From the NCBI GenBank assembly GCA_034401795.1, contig CM067366.1, positions 85,543,964 through 85,607,963 of the forward strand: a stretch of DNA of 64,000 nt, read 5' to 3'. The notes under the pieces are model-generated. The model did not search any database and was not told the DNA's origin. It saw only the letters and a list, made by a program, of their open reading frames with translations. Shown here in pieces: positions 54,919 through 64,000 of the stretch. Made by a program: the position numbers and the translations under genes. Positions within the stretch are counted from its first letter, which is position 1, and every line of letters begins with the position of its first letter. The DNA comes from Chaetoderma sp. LZ-2023a (Eukaryota > Mollusca > Caudofoveata > Chaetodermatida > Chaetodermatidae).

Positions 54919-56202
54919 ATGTTGTTACGTACGCTCACGGCCATGTTGCGACGGTGTTGCCGGGGATGGAACGTGGAGACCGCTTTCGCTACCATAGTAG
55001 TCGTGGCGTGTGTTTGGTCAATTTATATCAGCATGCTAGAGCATGCGCCGAGGTCTATTCGCGATATTCCTAAAGCTGAAGAATTAAGTTTTCATAAAAA
55101 TACAAATCTACATAAACTATATTATAAATCTAGAAATCTTACCACATTACAGAATAATAGTGGAAGTAAAATTCTAGAGAGTAAGTCAACTTCTGTTATT
55201 CTAACGAATCACGTGCTCAAACCAGAGCCGCAAGTGCTGAGGCCGTGGTTTAGTGAAATTAAACCTTTGAAACTCTCCAAAGACATCCTGACTAGGAAAC
55301 ATCCCATACTACACGATATTAAGTATATAATTGAAGGCAAGGATATATGTTCTTCTGGTCGTGTGGACATACTGCTGTACTTCCATAGCTCCGTCAAGCA
55401 CTACACTGCGAGGAAGAATATCCGTCAGACGTACGCAGCGAAGGATAATTTCAAAAGCATAAAAGTTACGGTTGTATTTTTCTTGGGCGTGGCACCAACC
55501 CCTGAAGACGGTCCTGGGGTGGGGTTTGAGAATACACAATATGGAGATATCGTCCAAGGTGATTTTCTAGACACCGCTTCACACTTAACAACAAAATCCA
55601 TTTTCGCGATGAAGTGGATCAGTATGAACTGTGCGAACGCGCGTTACGTAATCAAAGCTGACGACGATGTGTTCGTGGACATCTTCAGTGTATCGGAGAG
55701 GTTGGTTCCAGAGATCTGGCAGAGCACAAAAACAATCATGTGTTATTACCATAAACAGGGCACCGTTCGGATTGAGCGGGATCCTTCTAGCAGGTGGTAT
55801 ATACCGGAAACATTGTTAGCCAATCAAACGCATTACGGTGCGTTCTGTTCTGGCTACGCGACAATCTTCACCACAGATTTAGCGCCAATTATATACGAAG
55901 CATCGTTTGAGGTGCCCTTGATTCCGTCCGTCGATGACGCGTACGCGTTCGGGCTCCTTCTAGAGTATATGAAAGGGGTGAATTTTATCCAAGTCGCGGA
56001 GAAATTGTTGCTTTCGCAGGATCCTTTGCTAAAAGCTTACAAGGAAAAGACAAATATTTTTGTAGCAACGTTGGTAAGAAGAACTGAAGATCTTCATCTT
56101 TTGTGGAATGCATCTATCTCATCCATGACACCATGGGGTCAAGGCCAAGCTAGTGGCCGAATAATGGACATGAGAAACACCGCACTGTCGTCTTTGGCAT
56201 AA
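54919..56202 (+). CDS. beta-1,3-galactosyltransferase-like (GT31) type II membrane enzyme
   Basis: Transfers a sugar, probably galactose or GlcNAc, in beta-1,3 linkage onto glycan chains in the Golgi. The chosen start at 54919 has a strong Kozak context (GCCGCCATGT) and gives 427 residues; the frame is open upstream to 54730 but the extra 63 residues would precede the anchor. Residues 1-20 are basic, 21-40 a signal-anchor, then a stem of about 100 residues. GT31 motifs follow in order: RKNIRQTYA (164-172), VVFFLG, a GDIVQGDFLDTASHLTTKSI block, KADDDVFVD with the metal-binding DDD at 248-250, FCSGYA (309-314) and VDDAYAFG (338-345), where most relatives have EDVYxG. The coding region has no intron, as is usual for many B3GALT genes. 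It is flanked by a MITE and a LINE. The exact donor and acceptor cannot be read from sequence. Confidence 0.85.
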   Translation: MLLRTLTAMLRRCCRGWNVETAFATIVVVACVWSIYISMLEHAPRSIRDIPKAEELSFHKNTNLHKLYYKSRNLTTLQNNSGSKILESKSTSVILTNHVLKPEPQVLRPWFSEIKPLKLSKDILTRKHPILHDIKYIIEGKDICSSGRVDILLYFHSSVKHYTARKNIRQTYAAKDNFKSIKVTVVFFLGVAPTPEDGPGVGFENTQYGDIVQGDFLDTASHLTTKSIFAMKWISMNCANARYVIKADDDVFVDIFSVSERLVPEIWQSTKTIMCYYHKQGTVRIERDPSSRWYIPETLLANQTHYGAFCSGYATIFTTDLAPIIYEASFEVPLIPSVDDAYAFGLLLEYMKGVNFIQVAEKLLLSQDPLLKAYKEKTNIFVATLVRRTEDLHLLWNASISSMTPWGQGQASGRIMDMRNTALSSLA

Positions 56203-56263
56203 AGGCTGTTTTCCGTGTACGCGTATATTGCAGTTTCAGTTTTTCTTTATTCTCTCAGGCCGC

Positions 56264-56315
<52 letters not shown>

Positions 56316-56690
56316 GTAATTTATTGGAATTATTTTTAAAACTTATTTACAATCATTGATCTTGTGTAGGTTCAAGAAATGCAGTTGCCAAATGTCGTCA
56401 TTGCCTGAACAGTATCGACGTGTAGCAACCGCGTTCCCAGTATGGATGCGTGGAAATATATTTTAATAGATTTCTCGATAAACACAATGGCTGTGGGGTT
56501 TTCTCCAGTTTTGAATGGAGAACATAAAACCCATTTCCACATCTTAAGTCTCAATTCCGACTCAACATTTTAGAACTACAATCTAGAGACGTTGGTGAAT
56601 ATATTGAAATTAATTCGCCTGGAAGCCGTTACTATAGAAAACATTAATCGCCTCCAGTCAAACCAATCTCAACATAGTAATAATAATCTA
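56203..56690. other. 3' flank of the glycosyltransferase with ATA microsatellite and MITE-like centre
   Basis: (ATA)n lies at 56265-56313. At 56590-56672 a diverged palindrome (TTGAAATTAATTCGCCTGG with CCTCCAGTCAAACCAATCTC) resembles the MITE centre. No canonical AATAAA is seen close after the stop. Confidence 0.5.
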
Positions 56691-56752
56691 ATAATAATAA
56701 TCTTTATTTAAGGAGGGTATACATCGTCAGTAAACTGATCTTCCCGAGGCCC

Positions 56753-56755
56753 ACA

Positions 56756-56835
<80 letters not shown>

Positions 56836-56855
56836 CGTACGTACGCACGCACGCA
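56753..56855. repeat. (CGCA)n microsatellite
   Basis: About 25 units of CGCA (CGTG on the LINE strand), in the 3' UTR of the LINE. Confidence 0.95.
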
Positions 56856-57154
56856 CACATAAATATATAACTATTTACAAATATACAAAATATACAATAT
56901 TATAACACAAGTAAAATGACTGTTAAATTAGATAATTAACATATTTGTTCATTTTCGATAGATATTACTAAAACAGTATTGCAGAATAATTACCTCGTCG
57001 AATGTCGATGTTCGAATCACCGTTCACGCATACATACGCGCAAGGTCGTACACATTCATTCACACATACACACATACATAGCTATTTAGAAATAAACAAA
57101 ATATGCAATATTAGAACACAAGTAAAAAGGTGAAATCACATTGCCCATATATCA

Positions 57155-58683
57155 CTATAATTTAGTAATATATTCATGTATATTTGATTTGAATGTCAGC
57201 AGAGTAGAAGACTGAGTAATCGTTTCAGGCAGAGAATTCCACAGTTGCGCTGCAGTGTATTTGAAGCTTTTTCTGCCATATTCCATTTTAATCCTCGGAA
57301 GTTGTAGGTGATTGCGTGTTTTGGAACGTAAATTTCTAGTGTGCGCCACCCCAACGGAAGTGAACATGTCTTTCATGTAACCAGGGGCCAGACCATTTCT
57401 AGATTTATATGTCATGATACACATTTTAATTTGCATTCTTTTAGTTAAATTTGTCCAGTTTAATGTTTCATATAGTTGTGCAGATGGTGTCCTGTAAGGC
57501 ATGTCTAATATCACCCTAGCAGCCCGTTTTTGTAGTTTTTCTAAACTGTCCAATAATGTAGGTGAAGACGGGCAAAATACAAGACTACAATAATCAATGT
57601 GTGAAAGGATATACGACTTATAGAAAAGATTTCGTTGCTCAATGCTAAGATAATGTTTATTTTTCCGTAGAATATAAATCAAGGACGAAATCTTTTTACA
57701 AAGTTTGCCTATATGTTCTTTCCATGCAAGCGTATTGTCTATGTATACTCCTAAAAGTTTGTCAGATTCCACAACATTTAAGCTTCCACGATTTGTAGGG
57801 ATTATAACATTATTATTTACTTGTTTCAATTTATGCTTAGTTCCTAACATCATAAACTTAGTTTTGTTCGTATTTAACAACATTTTATTATTTACACACC
57901 ATTCTTCTACCGACTTCATACCGTCATACCGTTAATTAGATTTTCTTGAATTTCAGCGACATTTGAGCTAGCAGCATGCATAGTTGTATCATCAGCATAC
58001 ATATCCATAAGATTGTTGACACACATGGGTAAATCATTAACATATAAAATGAACAGAAGTGGCCCTAAAACTGAGCCTTGTGGTACTCCTATATCGATGG
58101 GCAGTGGTTTAGAATTCTTTCCAGAAATTGAAACGTATTGTTGTCTGCCATTTAAATATGAAGAAAACCACTTTAATGTATTATAGCTGAATTTGTAAAT
58201 ACTTAATTTTTGTAATAGGATGTCATGATTGACAAGATCAAAGGCCTTTTTAAAGTCGATCATAATAGAACCAATAAGGTCGCCATTATCTATGGAAAAA
58301 CGCCATCTTTCTACTAGATTTAACAACGCAGTTTCACATGAATGGTTAGGTCTGAAGCCTGATTGCGACTCCACTAATAAATTATACTTGGTTATAAATT
58401 TATAAATATGATCATGTATGTGTCGTTCAATAACCTTAGAGATAATGGGTAATATAGAGATAGGCCTATAATTGCTAACATTGGTTTTTTAATCAGATTT
58501 ATGTAGAGGCTTTACTTTTGCACATTTCCACATTTTGGGGAATTCTCCCGTAGCTATGCTTTTGTTTATAATAAGTGTAATTGAGGGTGCAATTATTGAT
58601 GCTGCTGCTTTGAGGAAGTGTGCGTTCAATTCATCATAACCAGATGACTTATTTGTTTTTAAGTTGCTAAGTTCTCTGGACAC
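57155..58683 (-). pseudogene. LINE ORF2: reverse transcriptase and C-terminal region
   Basis: RT blocks in order on the minus strand: WKCAKVKPLHKSD (58530-58489), stop TAA, then NYRPISILP, QSGFRPNHSCETALL (58370-58325), IMIDFKKAFDLVNHDILL, GVPQGSVLGPLLFILYVND and MYADDT (catalytic YADD, about 58000). After a frameshift near 57920 the C-terminal part follows: NTNKTKFMMLGTK, LLGVYIDNTLAWKEHI, LQKRAARVILD and YGRKSFKYTAAQLWNSLP. Typical of CR1/L2-type LINEs. One stop and one frameshift make it inactive. Confidence 0.9.
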
Positions 58684-58687
58684 ATAT

Positions 58688-60019
58688 TCAACGGTTATAT
58701 ATGGAATTCGAAACTATATTTTCTGGGACTTTAGTGAAAACATGATCTGATAGCTTATCAAATGCCATTGGCCTTTGTTTTATCATGGAGTGTGTCAGTT
58801 TTGACGCGATTGTACTGAAATATATATTAAAATGTTCAGATTGCATTTGTGGGTTTTGAATTTCACTTCCATTATCATCACAGATTATTGAAGGTAATTT
58901 GTTTGCCTTGGGATTTATGTCTTTTAGAATTTTCCATATATTAGCCGGATTACTTTTTCCTGCTTTTAATTTATTTGCAAAATAATCTCGTTTAGATGCT
59001 TTAATCAAATACGCAACTCTTTGCTTTAACATTTTAAAATGCAACATGTTTCCTACGTTTTTATGATAATCCCTTTCTTTCATTGTTTTTAAAGTTTCTC
59101 TGTTCATCCATCCCGGTTGACATACACGTTTAACTCTGCGTTCAATGACAGGAGCGTGTTTATTTATAATGTTGATGAATTTTGCATACCATTGATCAGT
59201 CGCTTGATCAGGACTACCCAAATAACCTATAGAACGCCAATCACATACAGACAGGTCACTAAGAAACTTAGCTTCATTAAAGCTTTTGATGCTCCTGTAT
59301 TTAATAAGTTGGTGCGAATTTCGAGTTTTGAATGGTTTACATTTGCGTACAGCGAATATTGGATAATGGTCACTTAGTGCCAAAGAGCCGACATGTGACG
59401 ATTGAATTTTGTCTTTATCTGTGACATACACATGGTCAATCAGTTTTGATGTTTTCTCAGTAACTCTGGTTGGATTACGTATAAATTGCTCTAAATGAAA
59501 AAGTTCAATTAAAGACTGTCATTTATGATTATCTGCTTTAATAAGGTCGAAATTAAAATCTCCTACAAGTATAATATCTGAGTTTTCGGAATATACCTTT
59601 TCTAACATAGCTTCAAATTCATCAATCCAGATAGCGGGTGAATCAGGGGGTCTATAGACACAGCCCAATAGGAAAGGCTTGGTCTTAAAGGGTCTAATTT
59701 CAATCCATAGAGTTTCCAGATCATCGGTTTCAAAATGTAGTTTCCTCACATATGAATAGTTATCAGCTATATATAGTACAATTCCACCACCGTCCCGTTC
59801 TTTTCTGTCCTTTCTTTCATTAACATAGCCTTCAATTTCAATGGAGTTATTTGGGATTGTTGATGAGAGAAATGTTTCAGCGGTACAGAAAACTTCGTTC
59901 TTTTTCACACTTCTCCATAATCAGTTTTAACTGGTCAATCTTAGGCACCAGGTGCTGTACATTTAAATGACCAATCCTAATTCCTTTAGAATTAATATTG
60001 AAAGACGGCAGATCAATGG

Positions 60020-60083
<64 letters not shown>

Positions 60084-60134
60084 AGTACGACCGCCGCCCC
60101 CGCCACCACCACAACCAACACCACCATCTAACAA
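58688..60134 (-). pseudogene. LINE ORF2: APE-type endonuclease
   Basis: RIGHLNVQHLVPKIDQLKLI (about 59980-59920) is the start of the endonuclease. After a frameshift near 59890 come GGGIVLYIADNYSYVRK, LLGCVYRPPDSPAIW and VGDFNFDL (about 59560-59540), then an in-frame TGA at 59519 and SHVGSLALSDHYPIFAVRK (about 59400-59345), the SDH end of the nuclease. This is followed by the linker to RT. 59908-58688 is one frame with a single TGA; a frameshift separates it from the RT part. Confidence 0.9.
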
Positions 60135-60261
60135 CCACCGCCGCCACCACCACCACTGCTACTACCACCACCAACACCATCATCACCACCGCCACTAACA
60201 TCATCATCATCATCATCATCAACAGCAGCAGCAGCAGCAGCAGCAGCACCGTCAATTACGC

Positions 60262-60302
<41 letters not shown>

Positions 60303-60540
60303 CCATTGGCATGCTCATTATCATTGCCATGATCGTCGTCATTATCATGATGATCATCATCATCATCATTGTCATGATCGTCATCATTGCCATGATTGTC
60401 AACATTGTCATGATCATCATCATTATCGTGATCGTCATCATTGTCAAGATCGTCATCATTGTCATCATCGTCATAGTTGTCATGATCGTCATCATCGTCG
60501 TTGTCTTCATCAGATGGTATATTATTAGCGCGTATGCCGC
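60017..60540. repeat. microsatellite expansion inside LINE ORF2
   Basis: (ATT)n at 60017-60080, then long CAC/CCG and CAT/CGT trinucleotide runs. On the LINE strand they encode poly-Asn, Gly/Ser and a stretch of more than 70 Asp/His/Asn residues between the ORF2 start (SVCMVCSDESKHCIEYQNYS, about 60670-60610) and the endonuclease. Confidence 0.9.
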
Positions 60541-60970
60541 ATTTTGGCAAGATACCACTATTACTCGTATTGTTACTGAGTAGTTGATATCTATTACTGA
60601 GCAACAGATTAGAATAATTTTGATACTCAATACAATGTTTGGACTCATCACTACATACCATACATACTGAATTGACATCACGTTTACTCGAGGAGTTTAC
60701 TGCGGGAAGACCAGACAGTTTTACATTCATATCAATGTCATTAGTCATAGTCCCGTTAGTAACTGCATCCAAACTGTTCAAACAGTTAGTTTTGCTTATA
60801 TTGTATTTAAAATGTTTGTTTGGCTCTACTTCTTGGCCACGTTCCTAATATACTGGACACGAGTTTAATTTGTGACCGGATCCCATACAACTCCAGCAAC
60901 GGACAGGCTGACCATGCCGACACTTGGTATACCTGTGGTTGGGTTCCCCGCAAAAGTACACGACGGCGAC

Positions 60971-62581
60971 CTATGATCCACGACTGTTTATGTGCAGCTT
61001 ATCTGCGTGATATAACGCGTTGTCTATGGAACCAGGCCTATATGATGAATAAAAGTAATCTGCGGACCTGATCATTGAGAAGTTTAGAAAATGTTCTCTC
61101 ACCTCAAGATGCTTATTGAATGAGCGGATGAAGTCCTGTCGATACTTTGCATCACCACGGGGACATAGCTCGCATATACGTATTTTGCATTCTGGTACTA
61201 GCGTTTGTAGATCCATAATTAAATTGTCCATGGATATAAGGGCATCAGCTAATGATCCATCAGAATTATTTGTACCTGCCATAATAATTATGTCTTTGTA
61301 CGTATGTAAGTCGGAACTTAGTAGTTTGGAGTGAATATCCTCTATCTTCGCTCATCTGAGGCACAAAACCTCAACCGAATCCTGAAGGCCATTGGTGTTC
61401 ACGCCTTTTATTATAGAACTCCCAATTATCAATGTCTTTTTAGGAAGTGTTTTGCTTACTAGCGGGACGCGTGTTGCAGTGGAGTTCTCATTTACCTGCG
61501 GGATACGTTCATGTAACTGATCTGGTGCAGGTCCATTAACCACTCGCGCGTAGCTTATTTGTTTGGAAGTCTTTGGTTTAGGAAGCCTTGGCGCTGGCAT
61601 AGGTTGGTACGCGATAGATCGTGGATATGATGATGACGACGGTTTATTATTAACTTTAGATTCATCAAGAGTTCCATTCACGGTAGCTTCCATGGCAGCA
61701 TGTTGGGTGGTGCATTGCAAAACAATATCAGCAACGGCCATCTCAGTGACTTCTGTCATTGTTTTTGTCTCTGGGCATGTCATCACACCAATTTCATTTG
61801 TCATTTTAATACATTTAGATTGTAAGTCACTGGCAAGCCGCTTATTTTCTTCATGGAGCTCCTTGATTATGACTTCCTTGCTCAGAAGCAGTTCATTAAG
61901 CATAAATAGGTCTTGCTGACTGGGTTGGCTATAACTGAACAAATCTTGCTGCGTGATCTGGTTAAGGCTAGATCTTCGTTGATTACGCGCAGCAGGTGTG
62001 CTGGCATATTCTGGACTGAAGAGCTGCTTAGGAAACGTAGTAGTTTCCGGTGAAAAATACAGTTCATCTTCGTGTAGGGTCAGACCAGAACAGTTTTCAT
62101 TTAAAATGTCGAATTGTTCATTTTGATTTTGAGCGACATCTGCAATACGGGTGTCATTATTATCATTATTACTTTTGTCACCATTGTCATCATCACGCTT
62201 ATCGAATTTATGTTCATCAAATATCATGCGCGACAAATGCAAAAGATCTGTTGCAATCCAGTAGCGACAATTCTCTCCTTGTACATGTATGACGGATGTG
62301 GTTGGGTAGACTGTAACTGTTACATTACACTCGACATCTTCAGAAACAAGACGCTTAATACGGAATATTAATCCATTGTCCTCCTTATTAGTTGACTCAC
62401 CATAGAATTGCTCAAATGTAGAAATCCATTTGGTTATTGAATTAGAATTCTTCACTTTTACAGTTACTGAGTATATGTTGTACTTAATTAAGTAGTTTTC
62501 ATTTTCTTCATAACGAACTGTTTCTATCGCCACACTACTGTTTAGACTGTCCGCACTTGAATCTCCAGCTATTAGAGGCAT
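60971..62581 (-). pseudogene. LINE ORF1 with SGNH/GDSL-type esterase domain
   Basis: 537 codons in one frame with a single in-frame TGA at 61352-61354. Residues 1-130 form a unique N-terminal part; about 170-260 are Asn/Gln/Ser-rich with a predicted helical stretch (LNELLLSKEVIIKELHEENK), probably a coiled coil. The esterase domain begins KTLIIGSSIIKGVN (Ser nucleophile block, about 61443-61400), continues after the stop with DIIIMAGTNNSDG (GxN block, about 61300-61260) and ends ADKLHINSRG (Asp/His block, about 61000-60975). Such esterases occur in ORF1 of CR1-type LINEs. Apart from the TGA it looks intact. Confidence 0.8.
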
Positions 62582-62600
62582 TGCATAAAATGTAGCATCA

Positions 62601-62900
62601 CCAGGTATGACACAGTAGCATTACGGATTATATTAGAAAAGATTTATATACATACTTTGAACCATGACTTCCCAGAATCCCATTTTCACGGTAACTATGG
62701 GGGTGAGCTTTCGAATATTTTGGAGACTAATTTGACTGGGTGCTGCTGCTTATTAAATAGTAAAGCTCTTGAATTCGTACAGCTGAAGGACTTTTCAATG
62801 TTCCTGTTGGACATAGCTACGCCAGTCATTACGTTTTTTGACTGCGCCGTCCCCCTACTGGGGAGGGGTTGGTGGCGGGGTGAGGTTGTGGAGGGGGGGG
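62601..62900 (+). mobile_element. CRE MITE fragment S and flanks
   Basis: GGAGACTAATTTGACTGGGT then GCTGCTGC leads directly to TTATTAAATAGTAAAGCTC and GAATTCGTACAGC. This is the left half of the central palindrome joined to an arm. The CRE motifs are lost. A G-run lies at 62860-62900. Confidence 0.55.
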
Positions 62901-63791
62901 ACTAATTGATTATAACGGCGAGGCTCTACAATATCTGACGGCTCTTGCTAAAATATGTGCTCACTTATTACAAGTGTATACTTACAAAACATAACCAGAA
63001 ATTCTGTCTTGTTTTACAAACATTTTAATTTATTCTTTAGATGTTCTATACCATCGAGTAGGCGGTTTCACAGCACAGCTTATACATGTAAATATATTTG
63101 CAAAGAAAAACTGAAATTCTACCTTGCATCGAAAACGTTTTAATTTATTTTTGAGGTCCTCTATACCAAACGGTGTCAGGTTTCACGGAAACTGGGAGTT
63201 AAAAAACCCTCTAACCATTATCTTTCTGCTTTCAAAGGCTAGGCCTAGTTGTTTCACGGTCAGTACAAGAAAGATTTGTGTAGATTATGTAAACAATAAT
63301 ACTGAAAATTGTCTACATGTGTGCAGCAACGGTTTACGGCAGCAGTTTCCAAAATGAATACAAGTTATCATGTAGTTATCATATGTAGATAAATGTTTGT
63401 AATTTCAGCGATGTATGCGTTAGGTTTTAACGCATTTCTGTCATTCTTACCGCCTCTCAGTATTACCGTATTTCCCTATTTATTTTTACCATAGATTTGT
63501 AGTTCCGTATTTTGCATGCTATTTAAGCAGAATTTCTATTCCAATTAACAAAAAAATAATTTATTTACTTGAGTTTTGGAGGCTACATACATTTCTGATT
63601 GTCTGCGTCAGATGTCAGTCAGCCAGTGAAGATCCAGCGGTCGAGACATCTATTCCATTCCCCCATAGTGAGCGTATGCGTATGAGCGGTCAAGCCAATA
63701 TATATCCTAATCTATGGTTCCAACTAAAAATAGAGGCACGCTCTATCTATCTCTCTAGTTAGCTGTTGGAGACCACAATCCTTTGCGCAAA
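62901..63791. other. non-coding with a local tandem duplication; LINE 5' UTR at right
   Basis: ACATTTTAATTTATTCTTTA and TTCTATACCATCGAG with GGTTTCAC (62995-63075) recur diverged at 63130-63187. From roughly 63600 the sequence is probably the 5' UTR of the LINE that begins at 63792. Confidence 0.5.
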
Positions 63792-64000
63792 ATGGCCGCG
63801 CCTATGCGCAATTCTATACACAACCCGAATATAAGCGTAGCCGTGAGCGGCCACACAATAGGTAGAGTCACTAGTAGTAATGTAAATAGTGTAAATAGTA
63901 AACCCAATCAATTCATCCCAACCTGTATATACACTAATGCCGACAGTGTCATAAATAAACGGGAGGAACTGAAGAGCATTATAGAAGATAATCCCGCGTT
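63792..64000 (+). CDS. start of a LINE ORF2 (endonuclease), cut by the window end
   Basis: ATG at 63792 opens a frame that stays open to the last base (69 codons plus 2 bases). The C-terminal part seen, FIPTCIYTNADSVINKREEL followed by KSIIEDNPA, matches the beginning of APE-type LINE endonucleases, where YTNAxSLxNKxxEL is the usual start of the nuclease fold. The Ser/Asn-rich leader has no known motif. Orientation is opposite to the 56.7-62.6 kb LINE. Confidence 0.7.
   Translation, partial: MAAPMRNSIHNPNISVAVSGHTIGRVTSSNVNSVNSKPNQFIPTCIYTNADSVINKREELKSIIEDNPA

Larger units (their letters stand above)
56690..62600 (-). mobile_element. CR1/L2-like LINE, nearly full length, mutated
   Basis: On the minus strand: ORF1 with an esterase domain (62581-60971), ORF2 with APE-type endonuclease and RT (about 60781-57155), then a 3' UTR ending GAAGATCAGTTTACTGACGA and ACCCTCCTTAAATAAAGATT followed by an ATT run at about 56690. 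The two-ORF plan with an SGNH-type esterase in ORF1 is found in the CR1/L2 group. Simple repeats have expanded in three places: 3' UTR (CGTG, 56753-56855), and within ORF2 (60017-60080 and 60080-60510). Confidence 0.85.

Noticed and set aside
60128-60781. Asp/His-rich metal-binding protein
   Set aside because: It is the LINE ORF2 leader fused to a trinucleotide microsatellite; the acidic run is the repeat.

Overview
The window is eukaryotic and almost certainly from a repeat-rich marine invertebrate. A lophotrochozoan such as a mollusc would fit, but nothing in the sequence fixes the phylum. The evidence is a DIRS-type tyrosine-recombinase retrotransposon, CR1/L2-like LINEs with an esterase-bearing ORF1, a tRNA-derived SINE, many short MITEs, long microsatellites, and one intron-less animal-type beta-1,3-glycosyltransferase gene. 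There is no sign of bacterial or plasmid organisation. Most of the 64 kb is transposons and their remains.

Layout. 1-2814 is a complete but decayed DNA transposon with inverted repeats of about 225 bp; the window begins exactly at its first base. 4.37-6.56 kb holds a second, badly decayed relative on the minus strand, split by MITEs. 3.4-15.1 kb is a field of one CRE-rich MITE family, with a compound tetranucleotide array (10.3-11.1 kb), a 346-bp palindromic TTAA element (12.5 kb) and a G-run (14.0 kb). 16.27-31.75 kb is one continuous minisatellite of about 740 units of 20-21 bp. It lies between two arms that resemble the MITE, and its unit is the terminal motif of that MITE. 32.8-33.5 kb is a non-autonomous TIR element, 34.4-35.1 kb a satellite rich in nuclear-receptor-type half-sites, and 35.2-36.0 kb the 3' end of a LINE. 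36.4-41.8 kb is mixed short repeats and microsatellites. 41.8-50.2 kb is a decayed DIRS element (gag-like, RT, RNase H, tyrosine recombinase). Its RT is cut at the catalytic YIDD motif by a 3612-bp transposon with an intact 859-codon ORF (44323-47934). 50.3-53.9 kb holds satellites and MITEs. 54.9-56.2 kb is the only convincing host gene, a GT31 glycosyltransferase. 56.7-62.6 kb is a nearly full-length, mutated CR1/L2-like LINE on the minus strand, and another LINE ORF2 begins at 63.79 kb and runs off the window.

Two results stand out. First, three copies of a transposon family encode a FEN1/XPG-like nuclease domain plus a tesmin-type CXC cysteine cluster. The copy at 44.3 kb has an intact ORF with all seven expected acidic residues, TAGTCC termini and a 3-bp duplication (CAT). 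From memory of the described superfamilies this best fits Academ. Second, the 15.5-kb minisatellite appears to have grown from about two sub-repeats at one end of the local MITE. A MITE copy at 9.7-9.9 kb with about ten units preserves an intermediate stage.
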